DNA of 64,000 nucleotides. Source: Saxidomus purpurata (Eukaryota; Mollusca; Bivalvia; Venerida; Veneridae). Position 1 is the stretch's first letter. Every line of letters begins with the position of its first letter. The notes beneath the pieces were generated by a model. That model was not told the DNA's origin. It ran no database searches and saw only the letters and a program-made list of their open reading frames with translations. Positions 12,301-24,600 of the stretch are shown piece after piece. The stretch lies in NCBI GenBank assembly GCA_022818135.1, contig JAFMSR010000007.1, positions 26,492,415 through 26,556,414 on the forward strand, written 5' to 3'. Made by a program: the position numbers and the translations under genes.

Positions 12301-15300
12301 TAAATTATATTTTGCCTTTTCAAAAACGAAAGTAGGTTTTCCCGTTTTTAAATATCCTTGTAATTTTCCAGAAATCTCCCAGAGAGAGGCTGTAAATAGG
12401 TTGTACATAAATAAGCATGCCTATTTTGAATTATAATTGAAGAACATTACTACCAATGATGTGCAAAGTATATGTCTAACTCTTTAAAACATTTAATAAA
12501 GTAAAAGTAGGACAAAAAGACCACCTAGGTCAACGAACGCAACCAGCCAATGATGTGCAAAGTATATCTCTAACTCTTTACAACATTCAATAAAGCAAAA
12601 GTAGGACAAAAAGACCACCCAGGTCAATCTAAGGAAATACGCAAACATTCACTCGTTTTTCTGCAGCAGTATTTCAAACAGGGAAATACTCCACGGCTAT
12701 TGTAAAGTTTTAGAAGCCAGTTTCAAACTGTATTTTCCTGTAACAATTCCAGATTTAAAAGAAAATTCAATTTGGTGTTAGTAATGGACCTTTAAACAGG
12801 CACACAATTCAATTGCTACATAATTAACAAATTGTCAACAAAATGACTTTGAATCTTTAAACCCTGTTCAGGAAGGCACAGAGTAAGCAGGGTCGATCAA
12901 CTTTCAGGTTTTGTGTTGAAAAATATTAATGCTTACACTAAGCTAGAAAGGAAATGATACAAACATGACCTTTTCAATCTGATGCATTATTATGTAGAGA
13001 AAATCTTACATAGCAACAAAAGGAAACATGACAAACCAACAGAACTGAATTAACTCCAACACGAGTAGAAGTCTGCTGTACTCGGTCAACGTCAAAGAGT
13101 TATAGTGTTTTCGTTGCATTAAAATAAAGAGGTAAAGGCTGGTACAACATAAATTCAGGGCACATTACTAAATTAATACTCTGAGTTCCATGTATTGAGT
13201 TTAAACACACAAAAGTGACAGGCTAGAGGACTTACAAGCACAACTGTCAGCGGTCAGACAGATAGCTGAAAAAGGACCCTCACAAACACACTTTTGTCCG
13301 TTACAACAAACTTAACAAAAATTTCTTAAATGTACAAATAGTGTCAGGAAAAACTGGAAAAGTGAATCCCGAGAAAGACATCTAATGTTGCGAAATATAT
13401 TGAAATAAATGACTGAAGAATATAAATACATTTAACTTGTAACAAAAAGCATTTAACATTTCGATATATTTGGTTATAAAGACAATAGAACTTTTTTTAT
13501 TTTAATCGCCTGACTAAACCTAGCTTTTCTCTTTTTCCGCGTCCAGTCCTGATTACATTCAACTATATGTGTACGTATTTAGATTACTTTGTTATCGCCA
13601 GGCTCCGTATGTTTCTGCTCTGTATGTTACTAATTTGAATGTACCTTAGTTTTGGTTTTATTTACAGTGTATTTTCATGTGATTTTCATTTACTAATATT
13701 ATACAAAAGGTACAAAATTTAAACAACGTGAAGCCATGATTTAAATAAAACTGTACTATAACCATACAGTATAAGTAATGACAGTAATATACCCGAAATA
13801 ACCACCACGTCCGGAACGAGTCGTATGCAATAAACCTGGTGTATGCTATCACGTGGGTATCTGACCCTATACCAAGACTGCGAGCGTATTCTGTAAAGCA
13901 TGTATCATTTGGCAGATTTCTCGGAAGTTCTGTTGTACTATTGACACACTTGTGTAGATCGAAAAATGTTGATTGCGGAATATGCTCCCTGTAAGTATAT
14001 ATATAAAATCATAGTTCATGTTCAGTTTGTTTCTAGCTATATACTCGTCATAAAAGAAATATATAAAATAAGGGAAAATCTACTAAATAAAAAGTACAGA
14101 TTTAACACCGATGTATTTGCTGAATCAATAGCTTAGATTATGTTTTCGCTCTTATACTGTATGGTAAAACTAGATAACAAAAAAGGTTAAAACACTCGAA
14201 AATAGATATTCTATGTAACGATCTTACTAAATCTGGAGTATTGTAGTGTATAATTATTTGAAAATAAAGAAACCATGAACTATGACGATGTACTTAATCT
14301 GTTTCAATAAGAAAGTCAATCATAAATGTTTGTCATAACTTATCTTTAATTGTACAATCGTGAATTAATTGACCTATGATATGTAAACTGCAGAGTAGCG
14401 ACTTACTTTAAATAGTTTGTAGAATAAATATCAACATCTTTATCTTTATTGAAGGAAGTGTCCAGAATTCGCAAATGTTTTGTTAGGCCTCTTTTGTCTT
14501 CGATTTGCTGATATAACCATTGCGTTGAAACCACAGTAGGGGCATCACTTTGATTCGTTCTCTCACTGTGAATATATTTTATATAAAAATGTAAGACAGT
14601 AGCAGGATTGGGCCATCAATGAATGCCAGAGATTCTACGTACTATCGCACTAAGAAATACAAAAATTCCGATTTTCAGTACAAATTGATCTATAACACAT
14701 TGCTCTAATCTAATGCAAGAGGAAAGGTGTGATTTAACGATGAATAGCTTTTATGATTTGCAAAAGAACAAGACATCTTTGTAAAACTCATATGTCCACC
14801 ACACCACCACGATCCAATAAGTGCGCTGCAAGCAGCAACTGCTGATTCTAATTTACTGGTATATGTACAACATTTGCATCAAAAAGTAATTTCATATCAG
14901 CAGCTTTAGTAGTAAATGAATTTATATTCAATATAACTATGTACTAATTATATATTTTGTTATGTTCTACTACGTTTGTATACACCTTGCACTCTGCATT
15001 TTTTCTTTCTCATTACCGTGTTATTTATTATGTCATCCTTTATAATCAAAGGTAAATAAAGAGAATAATAAGATCAATTTGACTGGTATCACGTGATATC
15101 CAATGTAACACCATGTGCGCAAAGACGTTAGTATTTACTAAAAGTTGCAGCAACCGTTGACATCTGGCCTAGACACCCTAATGTAAATAAGGTAAGACTA
15201 TGAAGGGGTTCCCCTCATTTAAAACTGTAACGTGATACAAAATCTTTAGATTGTATCTGACGGGCAGATTAATTTGCGTCTTCCTTCGGATTGATAAGAA

Positions 15301-15729
15301 TGATAATTAAAAAATAAAGTACAATGTTTTATTACGTATGGGAATATTTTAAGACTTGTATTCAAAAGATACTAATATTGCCATCTATATAAAATACCGT
15401 ATATATAAAAAGAGTACACATGTGGTTTAGACTCCTAAATTACACCAGACATTGAAGTGTGTACAGTACTTGTATCTGTTATGAATAAATAGCTTTTTCC
15501 TCTGAACCTGGTTATGATACTGAGTCATTTATGATGTAAGTGTGCGGGGAAAAAATAACAGTAGTAACTGATATGACACGTAATGTTTATACATGTATAC
15601 ATTTGATAAGTTAATAAGCAAACAAACAACAAGAATGAAAAGTTTGTCTTACTTGATAATCTGCTGTGTATTTCTTTCTATGTTTATCATAATCTGCATC
15701 ACATGATTCAATAACATCAAGAAGAACAT
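6331..15729 (-). CDS. MPST: Two-domain rhodanese: 3-mercaptopyruvate/thiosulfate sulfurtransferase-like, 8 exons
   Basis: Exons in transcription order are 15653-15729, 14407-14565, 13793-13988, 11719-11814, 8871-9009, 7913-8015, 7283-7404 and 6331-6393, all with GT-AG introns. Family members move a sulfur atom from mercaptopyruvate or thiosulfate to an acceptor such as thioredoxin or cyanide, in mitochondria and cytosol. Visible features: domain 1 has RILDTSF (exon 2), EHIPQSTFFD and TWWLFR (exon 3) and GHRNISVLDGGW (exon 4). Domain 2 has IIDAR (exon 5), the active-site loop CNTGMKA in exon 7 (catalytic Cys about residue 273, codon 7355-7357) and the family end motif GSWTEW in exon 8. The loop fits the C-x-x-G-x-x-A pattern, but is neither the textbook CGSGVTA nor CRKGVTA, so the substrate is uncertain. 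Phases agree at every junction except exon 6 to exon 7, where the joined CDS is one base too long (955 nt). Without the extra base the protein is about 317 residues, near the family's ~300. The ATG at 15727-15729 is the first after an in-frame stop and begins a hydrophobic stretch; it is the least certain part. Confidence 0.87.
6447..7056 (-). repeat. Right arm of the inverted repeat pair, inside the last sulfurtransferase intron
   Basis: Reverse-complement counterpart of 100-603, lying in the intron between exons 7 and 8 (6394-7282) of the sulfurtransferase gene. Divergence is substantial with small indels, so the arms are old. They could be ends of a ~6.9-kb element or two independent insertions of one repeat. 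Confidence 0.75.
8520..8860 (+). repeat. Dispersed repeat with GACGGAC run, in sulfurtransferase intron 5
   Basis: Begins near cacttgtgtcgccctcttacac, passes aaggggcataactct, ggccttgacctac and gacggacggacgg, and ends with a small hairpin (ccttttctccgagaagg). A copy in the opposite orientation lies at 47360-47725. The repeat ends about ten bases before the exon 5 donor at 8870. Confidence 0.75.
9945..11470. mobile_element. ~1.5-kb composite repeat cassette in sulfurtransferase intron 4
   Basis: Outer ends carry a perfect 12-base inverted match: atacgcccgaag at 9970-9981 and cttcgggcgtat at 11453-11464. Between them sit an A-rich leader (10000-10330), a satellite array (10330-11400) and two GACGGAC-type runs (near 10790-10815 and 11400-11425). 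No transposase is present. This looks like a non-autonomous element that has trapped or amplified an internal tandem array. Confidence 0.6.
10330..11400. repeat. ~156-bp satellite, seven copies, with TGACCTTGACCTTGA boxes
   Basis: The unit core gaacattgcttctgcacgtc recurs at about 10384, 10530, 10686, 10823, 10980, 11138 and 11293, giving steps of 146, 156, 137, 157, 158 and 155. Most units contain tgaccttgaccttga, which on the complement is two touching TCAAGGTCA-type nuclear receptor half-sites. Open frames seen here on both strands follow from the repeat and are not genes. Confidence 0.9.
12162..12791. mobile_element. 630-bp MITE with ~46-bp inverted ends, TTAA target duplication
   Basis: The left end begins AGGTCCATTACTAACACCAA and the right end is its reverse complement; imperfect pairing continues inward for about 46 bases. 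TTAA flanks both sides (12158-12161 and 12792-12795), the target used by piggyBac-type transposases. No open frame is long enough for a transposase. An internal ~93-bp direct duplication (from 12452 and 12545) is present. It lies in intron 3 of the sulfurtransferase gene. Confidence 0.8.
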
Positions 15730-16320
15730 AGTTGCAATAAAAGTATGTTTATCCTTTGTGGTATATTAAACCTTTGTTGTAAAGGCACATAAATAGACTA
15801 ATGCAGGAAGTTACAGTACATGTGTTTAAAATGAAATAAAATCAATAGCACGTTAACATACGTTAATGGATTTGTCATGAATAATTGTACTCCTTAACTG
15901 GGCGTACTGAAATTTGACTGTTGCTGAAAAAATATGTAGACCGAATCGGAATAACCTGTATGTAAATTTAAACATTTATACACGTCTGTACATAAAAGTA
16001 CATTTTCAAAATAATTACAAACGGTTTAGGTTAAACTAAACACAACAAACCACATCGAAAGTAAGAGGGTATTATTTTACATAGTAATTCATCGAGATAG
16101 TTCTCCTAAAGCAAGAACAACTCAGCGGGTTATATATTTTATTTCAACATTCTAAAATTATCGTGGGCCTATTAGTAGAGCAGCAAAGGTCTTAAAACTA
16201 GCTTATTTAAGGAGAAGGTTGCACAAAAAAGTAACAAGCTGAGTTATATACCAAAACGTTTGGGAGACATTGTAGTTTATTGTACAGTAGATAAAAGTTG
16301 CCGACTTTGGTTGGAAAGTT
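15730..16320. other. Region upstream of the sulfurtransferase start, nothing recognised
   Basis: Would hold the promoter of the minus-strand gene if the ATG at 15729 is right. No TATA-like element at a convincing distance, no CpG-rich block and no repeat was identified. Confidence 0.3.
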
Positions 16321-16324
16321 GGAA

Positions 16325-17275
16325 GTGGTCAAGGTCAAGGTCAAATTGAACACCAAAATAAAAACATACATTAATTTACTTAAATATTAAATACTGTTTT
16401 AAACGCACATGGAATGGTAAACTATTTTATTTAACATAATACATCAGTACCAATTAATGCTACAAATCTACTTCCAATTTTTAGTCTGCCGAGGTCAATG
16501 TCATTTCAAGGTCAAGTAGTAAAAAATCACCAAAACTAATCGTTTTACCAAATATCAAATCTGATAAATGGTATAAATGATTGTAAAACACATATCTTTA
16601 CTCATTTACATAAGCATATATTTCTATCAGTTGAAATGAAAGCAATTTAGTAAAAATAAATGTTAATATGGAAAGAGTAAAATTGAAATTACCCCACCCA
16701 CAACCCTTAAATCTTTCAGTTGCGCTTGCTGCATTGACAATCCACATACAATACGACAGTGTTTTTGTTATAAATACTACTGGAAACGTTTTAACTGATT
16801 ACATTTTTACGAAAACTACTGCTTTGACTGTTTTGTACTCAATCGGATCAGCATAGATCAAGGTCAAGGTCATTTCAATGTCAAGTAGTTAAAAATTACG
16901 AAAAACAATCTTTCTACCAAAAATCAACTCTGATAAATTGCATAAAATTAATGATGTTAAAACACATATCTTTGCACTTTAACATATTAAAAGTATAAGT
17001 TTATATCCGTCGAAATGAAAGCAATAAAGTAAAAATGAATGTTTATATGGTATAATTGAAATGACCCCACCGCCCACCCTTAAATGTATAAGTTGAACTT
17101 GTTGCATCTAACATCCACATACAGTACGATAGTGGTTTTGCTGTAAATATTACTGAAAAAGTTTTGACTGATTACAATTTTTCGAAAACTACAGCTTTAA
17201 ATAGTGCACTAAATAGGTTTAGCAGAGGTCAAGGTCATTGTCATTTCAAGGTCAGTATCACCTAAATTTCATAAA
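16325..17275. repeat. ~366-bp tandem repeat with AGGTCAAGGTCA boxes
   Basis: Two full, diverged units (about 16494-16858 and 16859-17223) flanked by partial units. Landmarks repeated at the same spacing are aggtcaaggtcatttcaa, aaaacacatatcttt, gaaatgaaagcaat, ccaccc...cccttaaat, tccacatacaatacgacagt and gactgattaca. Not in any gene. Confidence 0.85.
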
Positions 17276-17279
17276 AATC

Positions 17280-19730
17280 ATTATACATCATACATAACAT
17301 TACTTAGAATACATACAAATGATTTTCATATACTTAACGGCACGTCTATATAGCAAAAGCATGTAACAAACTATCTTTGAATGAAAAAGAAATTGAACAA
17401 CAGACATTTTACATAGATAATGTTATGTAGTTAGTGTACTTAATATTTTCAGTAACATTTTTGCTACATGTGGTGGTAATTTCAGTATGAACATAAAGAC
17501 ACTAATAAAACTGACCACATACAGTAAGCTTATATGAGATGGAAAATATGTACATGTAATCAAGAGATATTCTTAAAGTAACTACAGCTAAACACCATAC
17601 ATGTTATATGATAGAACATATCGTGTACGTTTACACCGGCCACCATGTTAAAGTAGGCTATGTACTATCAATGCCAGCCCATATGGCATACATAATGCAA
17701 TGACAACTACATGTGTAAACAGAGTTTCTGCAGCAACTGTTATAATTTTCATCTAAAGCTTTTTCTGAAGTCATAACAATTTTTAATTTCATTATAAAAA
17801 AGGTGATACGAGTGTTTACAGTGACTTTTAGTAATATTTATACTAAAAATGAAATGCCCACGCTTCTTGAAAACATACAACACATGTCATGTCCTCAATG
17901 ATAATAGTACCAAGGTCATGGATGACTGACGATGGTAGAAGAATGTCAATTTTCAATACGTTGTTGTCGGAGCTAATACATAGAACTGGTAGGCAAAATA
18001 TAAGCAAATTGTCGAAGGTCTTTACCAGGGCAGTAAGCTACCTGGAATAAATTTGTGTATTACTTTAATACTAAACTAACCATGTCAACAGTGCCCTTTA
18101 TGTTCATTACGAAATAAATATTCAACTATTTTCTACTAGTTAGTAACTAAACATACTTATCAGTACTATAGTATGCACTATACATGTTTTATGGTGCATA
18201 CGTGATACACTTTTCTTATCTGCACGAAGTACAAAAAATACATGAAAAGCATTGATGGAAAGCATCAAAGGTCGCCGGTAACTAATTTATTTACAGACTG
18301 TAAGTAGTGATGCCATATGCAACCATTTCTTAAAATTATGTTTGTTGAATTACAGGAAATGTTGGAAATGTAACCACAGTGGTCAATAAGGTACAATTTA
18401 TTTTCAAATGTGACTACTGCTAGATGTTGATACTGCAGTATTAGCTGTCGGATAAGTTATTCATGTATACCAGATCGGGTTATCTGCAGTTTTACCAGTG
18501 CTGGAAAATCTCATCTTACACCCCTGGTATAAGATGACTTGATGATGTCAGAAAGAACTACTTTTATGAATGAATGTGTAAATTTATACATTACTACAAG
18601 AAAATAGACCGTACATATACAAATATACCATAATTATTCATTATACCAAACCCCTTTTTCCTTTTTCTACATTAGCATTCTTTTTTTTTTTCTCACTAAC
18701 AGGATTTGGATGTAAGAAAAAGATCAGGCTGCATAAGAGAACCGTCTCGGTCACACATAAAGTATCTAAGGTAAATAGAAGGGTTTGGACCCATAACGGC
18801 CTGTTAAGGTAGGGGGGTGCGTCCTCTTTTCTTTTATTTTACTTCCTGTATAATGGGTCTTACTTAACCAGGTCCCCCCCACAAATCTAACAAAACAAGC
18901 TGAAATCGATATTTATTTTGGCTATGGAAATATTAACTTATGCATACCTACTTCGTTTCTGAAAGAGTGTTCATGTTCATCGTTGTTATTTTCCTGCGAC
19001 GCTGTTACACCGCAACGCCAACCTTTATAAAGTCGATTTGGTCTGGTCTAGGCGGATCTTTTCTCTTGGTATAAGATATTGTAAACACCGGTCTGGGGAG
19101 CGTCATTATTTTTCACATTTTAAACAGTTATTCTCCTTTAATTAAAAGGGCCAAGTTTAGCGCGAACTTCAACTTCCTTCGCGATTTTTAAAAAAGTTTT
19201 TTTTGTTTCAAACAATCAACAATGTAAGATGTCAGAACAAAATTGTAACAAGTTCATACATTTTAATAACTTCTCCTACCAGCTGAAGAATCCTTTAGGT
19301 ATGAGACGCCTAAATCGGTGAAAACCGGAAGCAGGTTATTTTGTCTAGGGAACATGCAGACTACATATGTGTTTGATTGCTGATTGGAAACAAGTGGATG
19401 CTCAAGAAAAATTAGTTTGAAATAATCGCTGCAGAAGATCACAAATTAGAAGAGAAAAATCGGTATAAATTATAATAAAATATTTGGTATTTGAAAATAC
19501 TGACAATTTGGTCGGTGACCACTAAAACTGCCACAAAAATGGGGGGGTGTCGCCTCCACCCACCCCCAATTACTGGCATAAAGTATTGGATGACTGTATA
19601 ATTTTGTTATTTTTATGTGACCCTATGCTACGTTCAGTCGTGAGATTTTGGGTAGCCCCACCGAAAAAAACCCTTTATTTTAAATTTTTTAAATTTTTTT
19701 TTTGCCCCCCCCATCCTAAAGCGTATCAAA
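17280..19730. other. Intergenic DNA, little recognised
   Basis: AT-rich, no exons found. Short homopolymer blocks occur near 19540 (G7), 19690 (T9) and 19705 (C8). Confidence 0.4.
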
Positions 19731-19733
19731 TAT

Positions 19734-19757
19734 AGTCGCCGGTTTCCACCGGCGACT
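19734..19757. repeat. Perfect 10-bp-arm hairpin
   Basis: agtcgccggt, loop ttcc, accggcgact. GC-rich arms in AT-rich surroundings make it conspicuous. The word gtcgccggt also occurs near 18272, so it may be the end of a dispersed element. Confidence 0.8.
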
Positions 19758-20208
19758 AATAATGACATTTACTCCTAGTTCAGTGCTTTCGCCACCCTCT
19801 CAAAGTAGACAGGAATAAAACTGAAGAAACCACAAAAGGCTTAATTGTTTAAGCTCTAAGATCTGATGTTCAACTGCAAAATTAGGAATATTTTGTGATG
19901 ACAGGTATGAAGGAAGTGTTTTCCATGCAACAGCAATGCCTGACATGCTTCAGGAAAAGTAAATGTTGTATAATTTATAATCCTATTCTAATTATTAGCC
20001 CAGCCTACCAAACAAGTACACGACCCATAAGCGTTGTAAAGAGCAATTGAGCACTCTTGGTTAAGATTTTTGTCCAATTGTATTCGATATGAGTTTGCAG
20101 TAAAGATTATATCATCGTGACAAGGTCTTATGAATATGGTGTGTGGCGTCCTTCTTCTAGATCGGGAATGCACTTGCTTATGCGTGTATTTGCAGGTATA
20201 GGGTACAT

Positions 20209-20481
20209 TTAAAGTGATCTGGTCTCAAATTGCGCAGCTCTCAGATTCGGAGGGTGTTTTCCCCCGTAACAGCTGATCAAATTATCGTTGGTAAATATTT
20301 TGGTAGAGGTATCTGACTCTCCGTGCTTTTTTAAGATTGATGAGTTCATGAGTTCTTTGAGGTGTATGAAACAGTCGGTCTCTGTTTTTACCATTTTTCT
20401 TTGCCTCAAGCAGAATAATATATGCAAGAAATATGTCCGTTTTCGTATTGGAAATGCAAAGGCTACCAAAGATTTCCACAA
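20209..20481 (-). pseudogene. Possible retroelement remnant
   Basis: A 90-codon minus-strand frame with FIHLKELMNSS and LISCYGGKHPPNLRAAQFE. The last part loosely recalls the hydrophobic/Arg-rich 'NLR' motif near the end of Penelope-like reverse transcriptases. No Cys-rich or GIY-YIG motif follows, so the identification is weak. Confidence 0.2.
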
Positions 20482-20899
20482 GAGTTACTTATGCAAGGTC
20501 AATTTAACTGATAGATTACTGTTTTGAAGTAACAGGAAAAAATTAACGTTAAAACAAACGGCAGTATGTGACCTTAGATCGAGTCTGTGACTGCAAAATA
20601 TTTAACATAAGCAGATGACGATGACCAAACAAGACCACATCATACTGAGTCATTTAGGTAATTTATAATGACCCCTATAGATCCCTTTTCTTTGCTGGTA
20701 CCCCTTGCAAGCTGGTGAATATTGCGACTGGAGTTTCTCTTCCAGTATAATCCTCAGTATTATATTTAGGGTTGTGAAACAACATGCTTTTTCTTTGAAA
20801 TTTGCAAGAAAACGGCCCTTGCGCTACTGACTGATGTTGTAGGTACATGCAAGGATATGGACGTGGGTATTGCTTACAACACATTATCTTGATGTGCTG

Positions 20900-21030
20900 A
20901 ACATTTGTGCCAAATTATTCTAAAATCCTTCAATGCATGACAAAGTTACAGCCCGGACACACAAAAATTAAGGACGGACACGAGACAGACGGACGTACGT
21001 TCTAACAAAGTGATACTTATGTGGCTATGC
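20900..21030 (+). repeat. Dispersed repeat with gacggac run
   Basis: Contains the typical string caaagttacagcccggacac, then gacagacggacgtacg and aaagtgatacttatgtggct. Resembles the ends of the repeats at 8.5 kb and 10-11.4 kb. No gene. Confidence 0.5.
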
Positions 21031-21539
21031 TATTGTTCTCTCCGTTGTTCTTTAAGCCACGCAAAAGAAAATTTTAGCCACATACTGAATGAATACAATT
21101 TACAGTTACGTTTTGTCCTCCTGGCCACTCAAGTATTTATACGTTAGCTCGGACAGATAGACGGGCGGACGGTGCGATTTTAATATGCCCACCTTTTGGG
21201 TCATAAAAAATGAACCCAGTTGTAGACAGATTTCCGAAAAATTTAATCATGTTATTTACATTTCTTGAAAAACAAAGTGACATCCAATTTCTCGGAATAT
21301 TTAGTGTCCTAAAGGAATTACTAAGTTAAATCAAAGTGCTGAAGGCACTGAAAATGTTCGGTCTGAAACATGGATCAATGTTAGGATTAGTATTTTAATG
21401 TAGTGGAAGAATGTTGAACACACGTTTTGCATGATTTCAAGTAAAGTCTATCTGATTTGATTTATAGCAAGTTTGGAGTAGAACATCACTTGATGTAACA
21501 TCATGTTGGGCAATGATAAGGACAGTCAGAATCCTTTTT

Positions 21540-21690
21540 GGTCCTCTCAATTATTGAGAGTCTTGGGTTCGAGCCCCGCTACCGACCACGTCTCTTTATG
21601 TGAGTAAGTTGGCAGTTTCTTACGAATGAAAATGGTTCCAGGACTGGTCCTTGCGTGGAATGATTTTAAGTAAACTGTCCGTCTGTAAAT
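21540..21690 (+). repeat. SINE-like segment with tRNA B-box-like motif
   Basis: Contains gggttcgagccccgctaccg, matching the GGTTCGANNCC internal B box of tRNA-derived SINEs, followed by a unique body (ggttccaggactggtccttg). No clear A box or folding tRNA was found, so it is not a tRNA gene. Confidence 0.4.
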
Positions 21691-21699
21691 ACATATACA

Positions 21700-24600
21700 T
21701 GTAACTGAAATGTACTTCCTTTGACGTTGATATTAGGAGCTAATAAGGATCAGCCTGCTTGCATGGTCGAAAAGTCCATTATGATGATTTTCCCATGACG
21801 CTGTTCAATTTTTATGACGCCGCGAGGAAAGGTAACGCGGCGTCAGTATTGAAAAGGTTTCATTTTGTACCATGGGGTTGCATTGTCCAATAGGGAGATG
21901 CCAAAAGTATCATTATAAATAAAAACTATGTATTATAAAAAAACTGTTATGAATCAATAAATAGTGTTAACTGATTATAACAATACGATATAAAATGCAT
22001 ATGTCTTCTAACGTTATTTTAAACTTTGGACACATTTGATGGGTATTCAATAACTTTTCCCTGAACTGGTAGGCTATGTTTTTATAGCTATGTTTACGAA
22101 CCTTACTACCCGATTCATCAAAGCTCAGAAAAAACAGTTTCGGAAAATGTTTTGCCAACTTAAAACATTCAGAATTTTAAGAACATTGCGTCAACGTGTA
22201 AAATCAATGAAAACTCATTTGAATTATACTCCTACATATGAAAGTATTATGTAGACATTGTAAAAATAAAACGTACATCAAAATATGCAATACGCAGGGC
22301 CGTAACGTGATTCATTCTATATTTTTAAGCAAAAACTAACGTCATAGACAGAATTAATCACATTGATTTCGTCTAAAACCAACAAACGCAGAATTGTATT
22401 ATCCGAGCATGGACTAAATTATACTTTTATATGTAGTAGTCTAATTAAAATGGGGTTTTCCACAATATTGAGACCCTGTGTGTAAATCGTATTTGCACAG
22501 GTTATTGATATATTCTGAAATGTCTTTGCTTCCTTTAAGTCATGCTTCAAAAACATGCGCGGCATCAAAATTCATATTGTTATTTTATTATACCGAATCA
22601 TGTAAAATCATTCTATCCTGACACACCTTTGGTTGATATTTCAGTATGAAAGAATCACAGTATTTTATTTTAGATAACTATAGTCATATTCAACAATATT
22701 TGGAAAACCTGTCCATCGAAGTAATGTTGAAAAGGTGGTTTAAGTGCTACCAGCTTACTGACAAAATCTACGGTCCATTTGAACAGTCTAAGCTTATTTG
22801 TTTTACGTGTTCAACTTATATTAAGATTGAAACAAGTTTACTGAATGTGGTCAATCTGAATGATTATTTCAGAATGGATGGGTAATTCGATTTTAAAAGT
22901 ATGGCGATGTCTTGTCAAAAACTGGGTACAATAAATACCGATATGAGGATTTTTGAAAATCCCTACATTTGGTACCGATTCGAGAACAGCCGAGCATTGC
23001 AATGTGTACATAGCATAACATTTCAACATTAAACTGGACTCCATTCCAGACAAATATTAACTACATCTATCACGTACTGTATTTCAGACAATCAAAGGCA
23101 AGTACTATCAAAGCAAGTAACAAATACAAAAAAGTTAACCCAACAGTGGGCTATATACATTTTTCTGTCAAATCAAAACCCGTTTTGCATTATGTTTACC
23201 GGTATTTCTCTGCATAATTTAAAAATTAAAAGAAATTCTGTTCAAAAATTGAACCCGATTGAATAAATCCTCTTTATAAACATTTCTGTGAAAAGTGGAA
23301 CCAGAGTGACTTACATAAATTGTTCCTTTATATAATATGTGAATTTCAGTTTATTGCTTTCAAAAGTAAGTTATGAATTCAACAAACCGCAAGTTCAGAG
23401 AAAATAAGAAGAGTAGATATATATGTTTGATAATTTAACATAAACCGGATCTGGAACGTACACCGATAATAAATGCATGTAGCAGGCACTGTGACAGTTT
23501 GAAATAGAATGTACGTATGGAATAAATCCTTCTACTATTACTTCATTCTACATTCTCCTACTAATGGTTCAGTTTCGTCGGAATTGCCCAAAACGTATAT
23601 TTAAGTCCTATTGTTTAACAATAGGGCAATGATTGTCAATATCTTACACCTAATTACAATTGCACTGTCCGGTATGGATCGAAAAGAAAGCTTCAGAATA
23701 TATGCACAATATCTTAATGAAGCGTAGTTATAGCTTTTAAAATCCATTAGCTTTTAGTGTTGTGAGAATGGAGGCAAAACATCAAATTCAAGGTCACAAT
23801 TGAAAAGGGTGTGAGGTAAAAACAACATTGAGAATATTTTACAAAACTGTGTACATGATATTGATTACAGGATTATAGCTCACAAACAAGAATTTAGGTA
23901 AAAAAAGTCATAGTCAATGTCATTTAAGATATTGAAATTTGTTTGCAAAGCAGTACATATGATCCAAATTTCGTTGTGGTAGCTTCACATACCAGAATGT
24001 AGGTCAAAAGGTCAAGGTTGAACCTTGATTCAGGTCAGACCTATTGATCGAGTTATTGTGGTCATACACATTCTATCCTTATTTTTGGAATGATTGTTCC
24101 AATAAAGTAGCGTCAAACTCAAACGTGAAAACAATGTCAAAATATGACAACATTTGCTCTATTAGGTACAATAACTATAGAACTACTGGTCAAATGTATC
24201 CGATATTCAAACCTGAACGAGATCTTGTGGCGATATGCATTGTACCCAAGTTTGAAAAGAAATGACTCAATAATGGGGTTGCTAAAATGTTAACAAACTA
24301 ATTGTGGAAGTGCGATAATGAAGAATAATTCATCAATCCTAAAAGCTCACTCCGAGCCAAACCCAGGTAAAATGTTTCAGGTTAGAAAAAAGTTATAATT
24401 CAGTCCCATATTACCTTTTTGTACGTTCACAGTTTCAAGCTTTGTCAAGAGTGTGTTTCGTTGTGTCATGCTTTTAGATGCTGAGAATGTCTCTTTTGTT
24501 GTTTTTATTTCAAGAATATTTAATTTGTAGTTGTAATGCTAGGGTGATTGTAACTTACATTCTTATTTATGTGAGAACTTGCTGATCTCTTCCCGTAAAT

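Noticed and set aside
15653..15729. Alternative reading of exon 1 giving LLDVIESCDADYDKH, which looked like the start of a rhodanese domain
   Set aside because: No acceptor site opens that frame, and its phase does not join exon 2; the ATG frame (MFFLMLL...) joins in phase and exon 2 already contains the corresponding RILDTSF motif.
21550..21585. Possible tRNA gene
   Set aside because: A B-box-like motif only; no A box at the right distance and no cloverleaf could be drawn.
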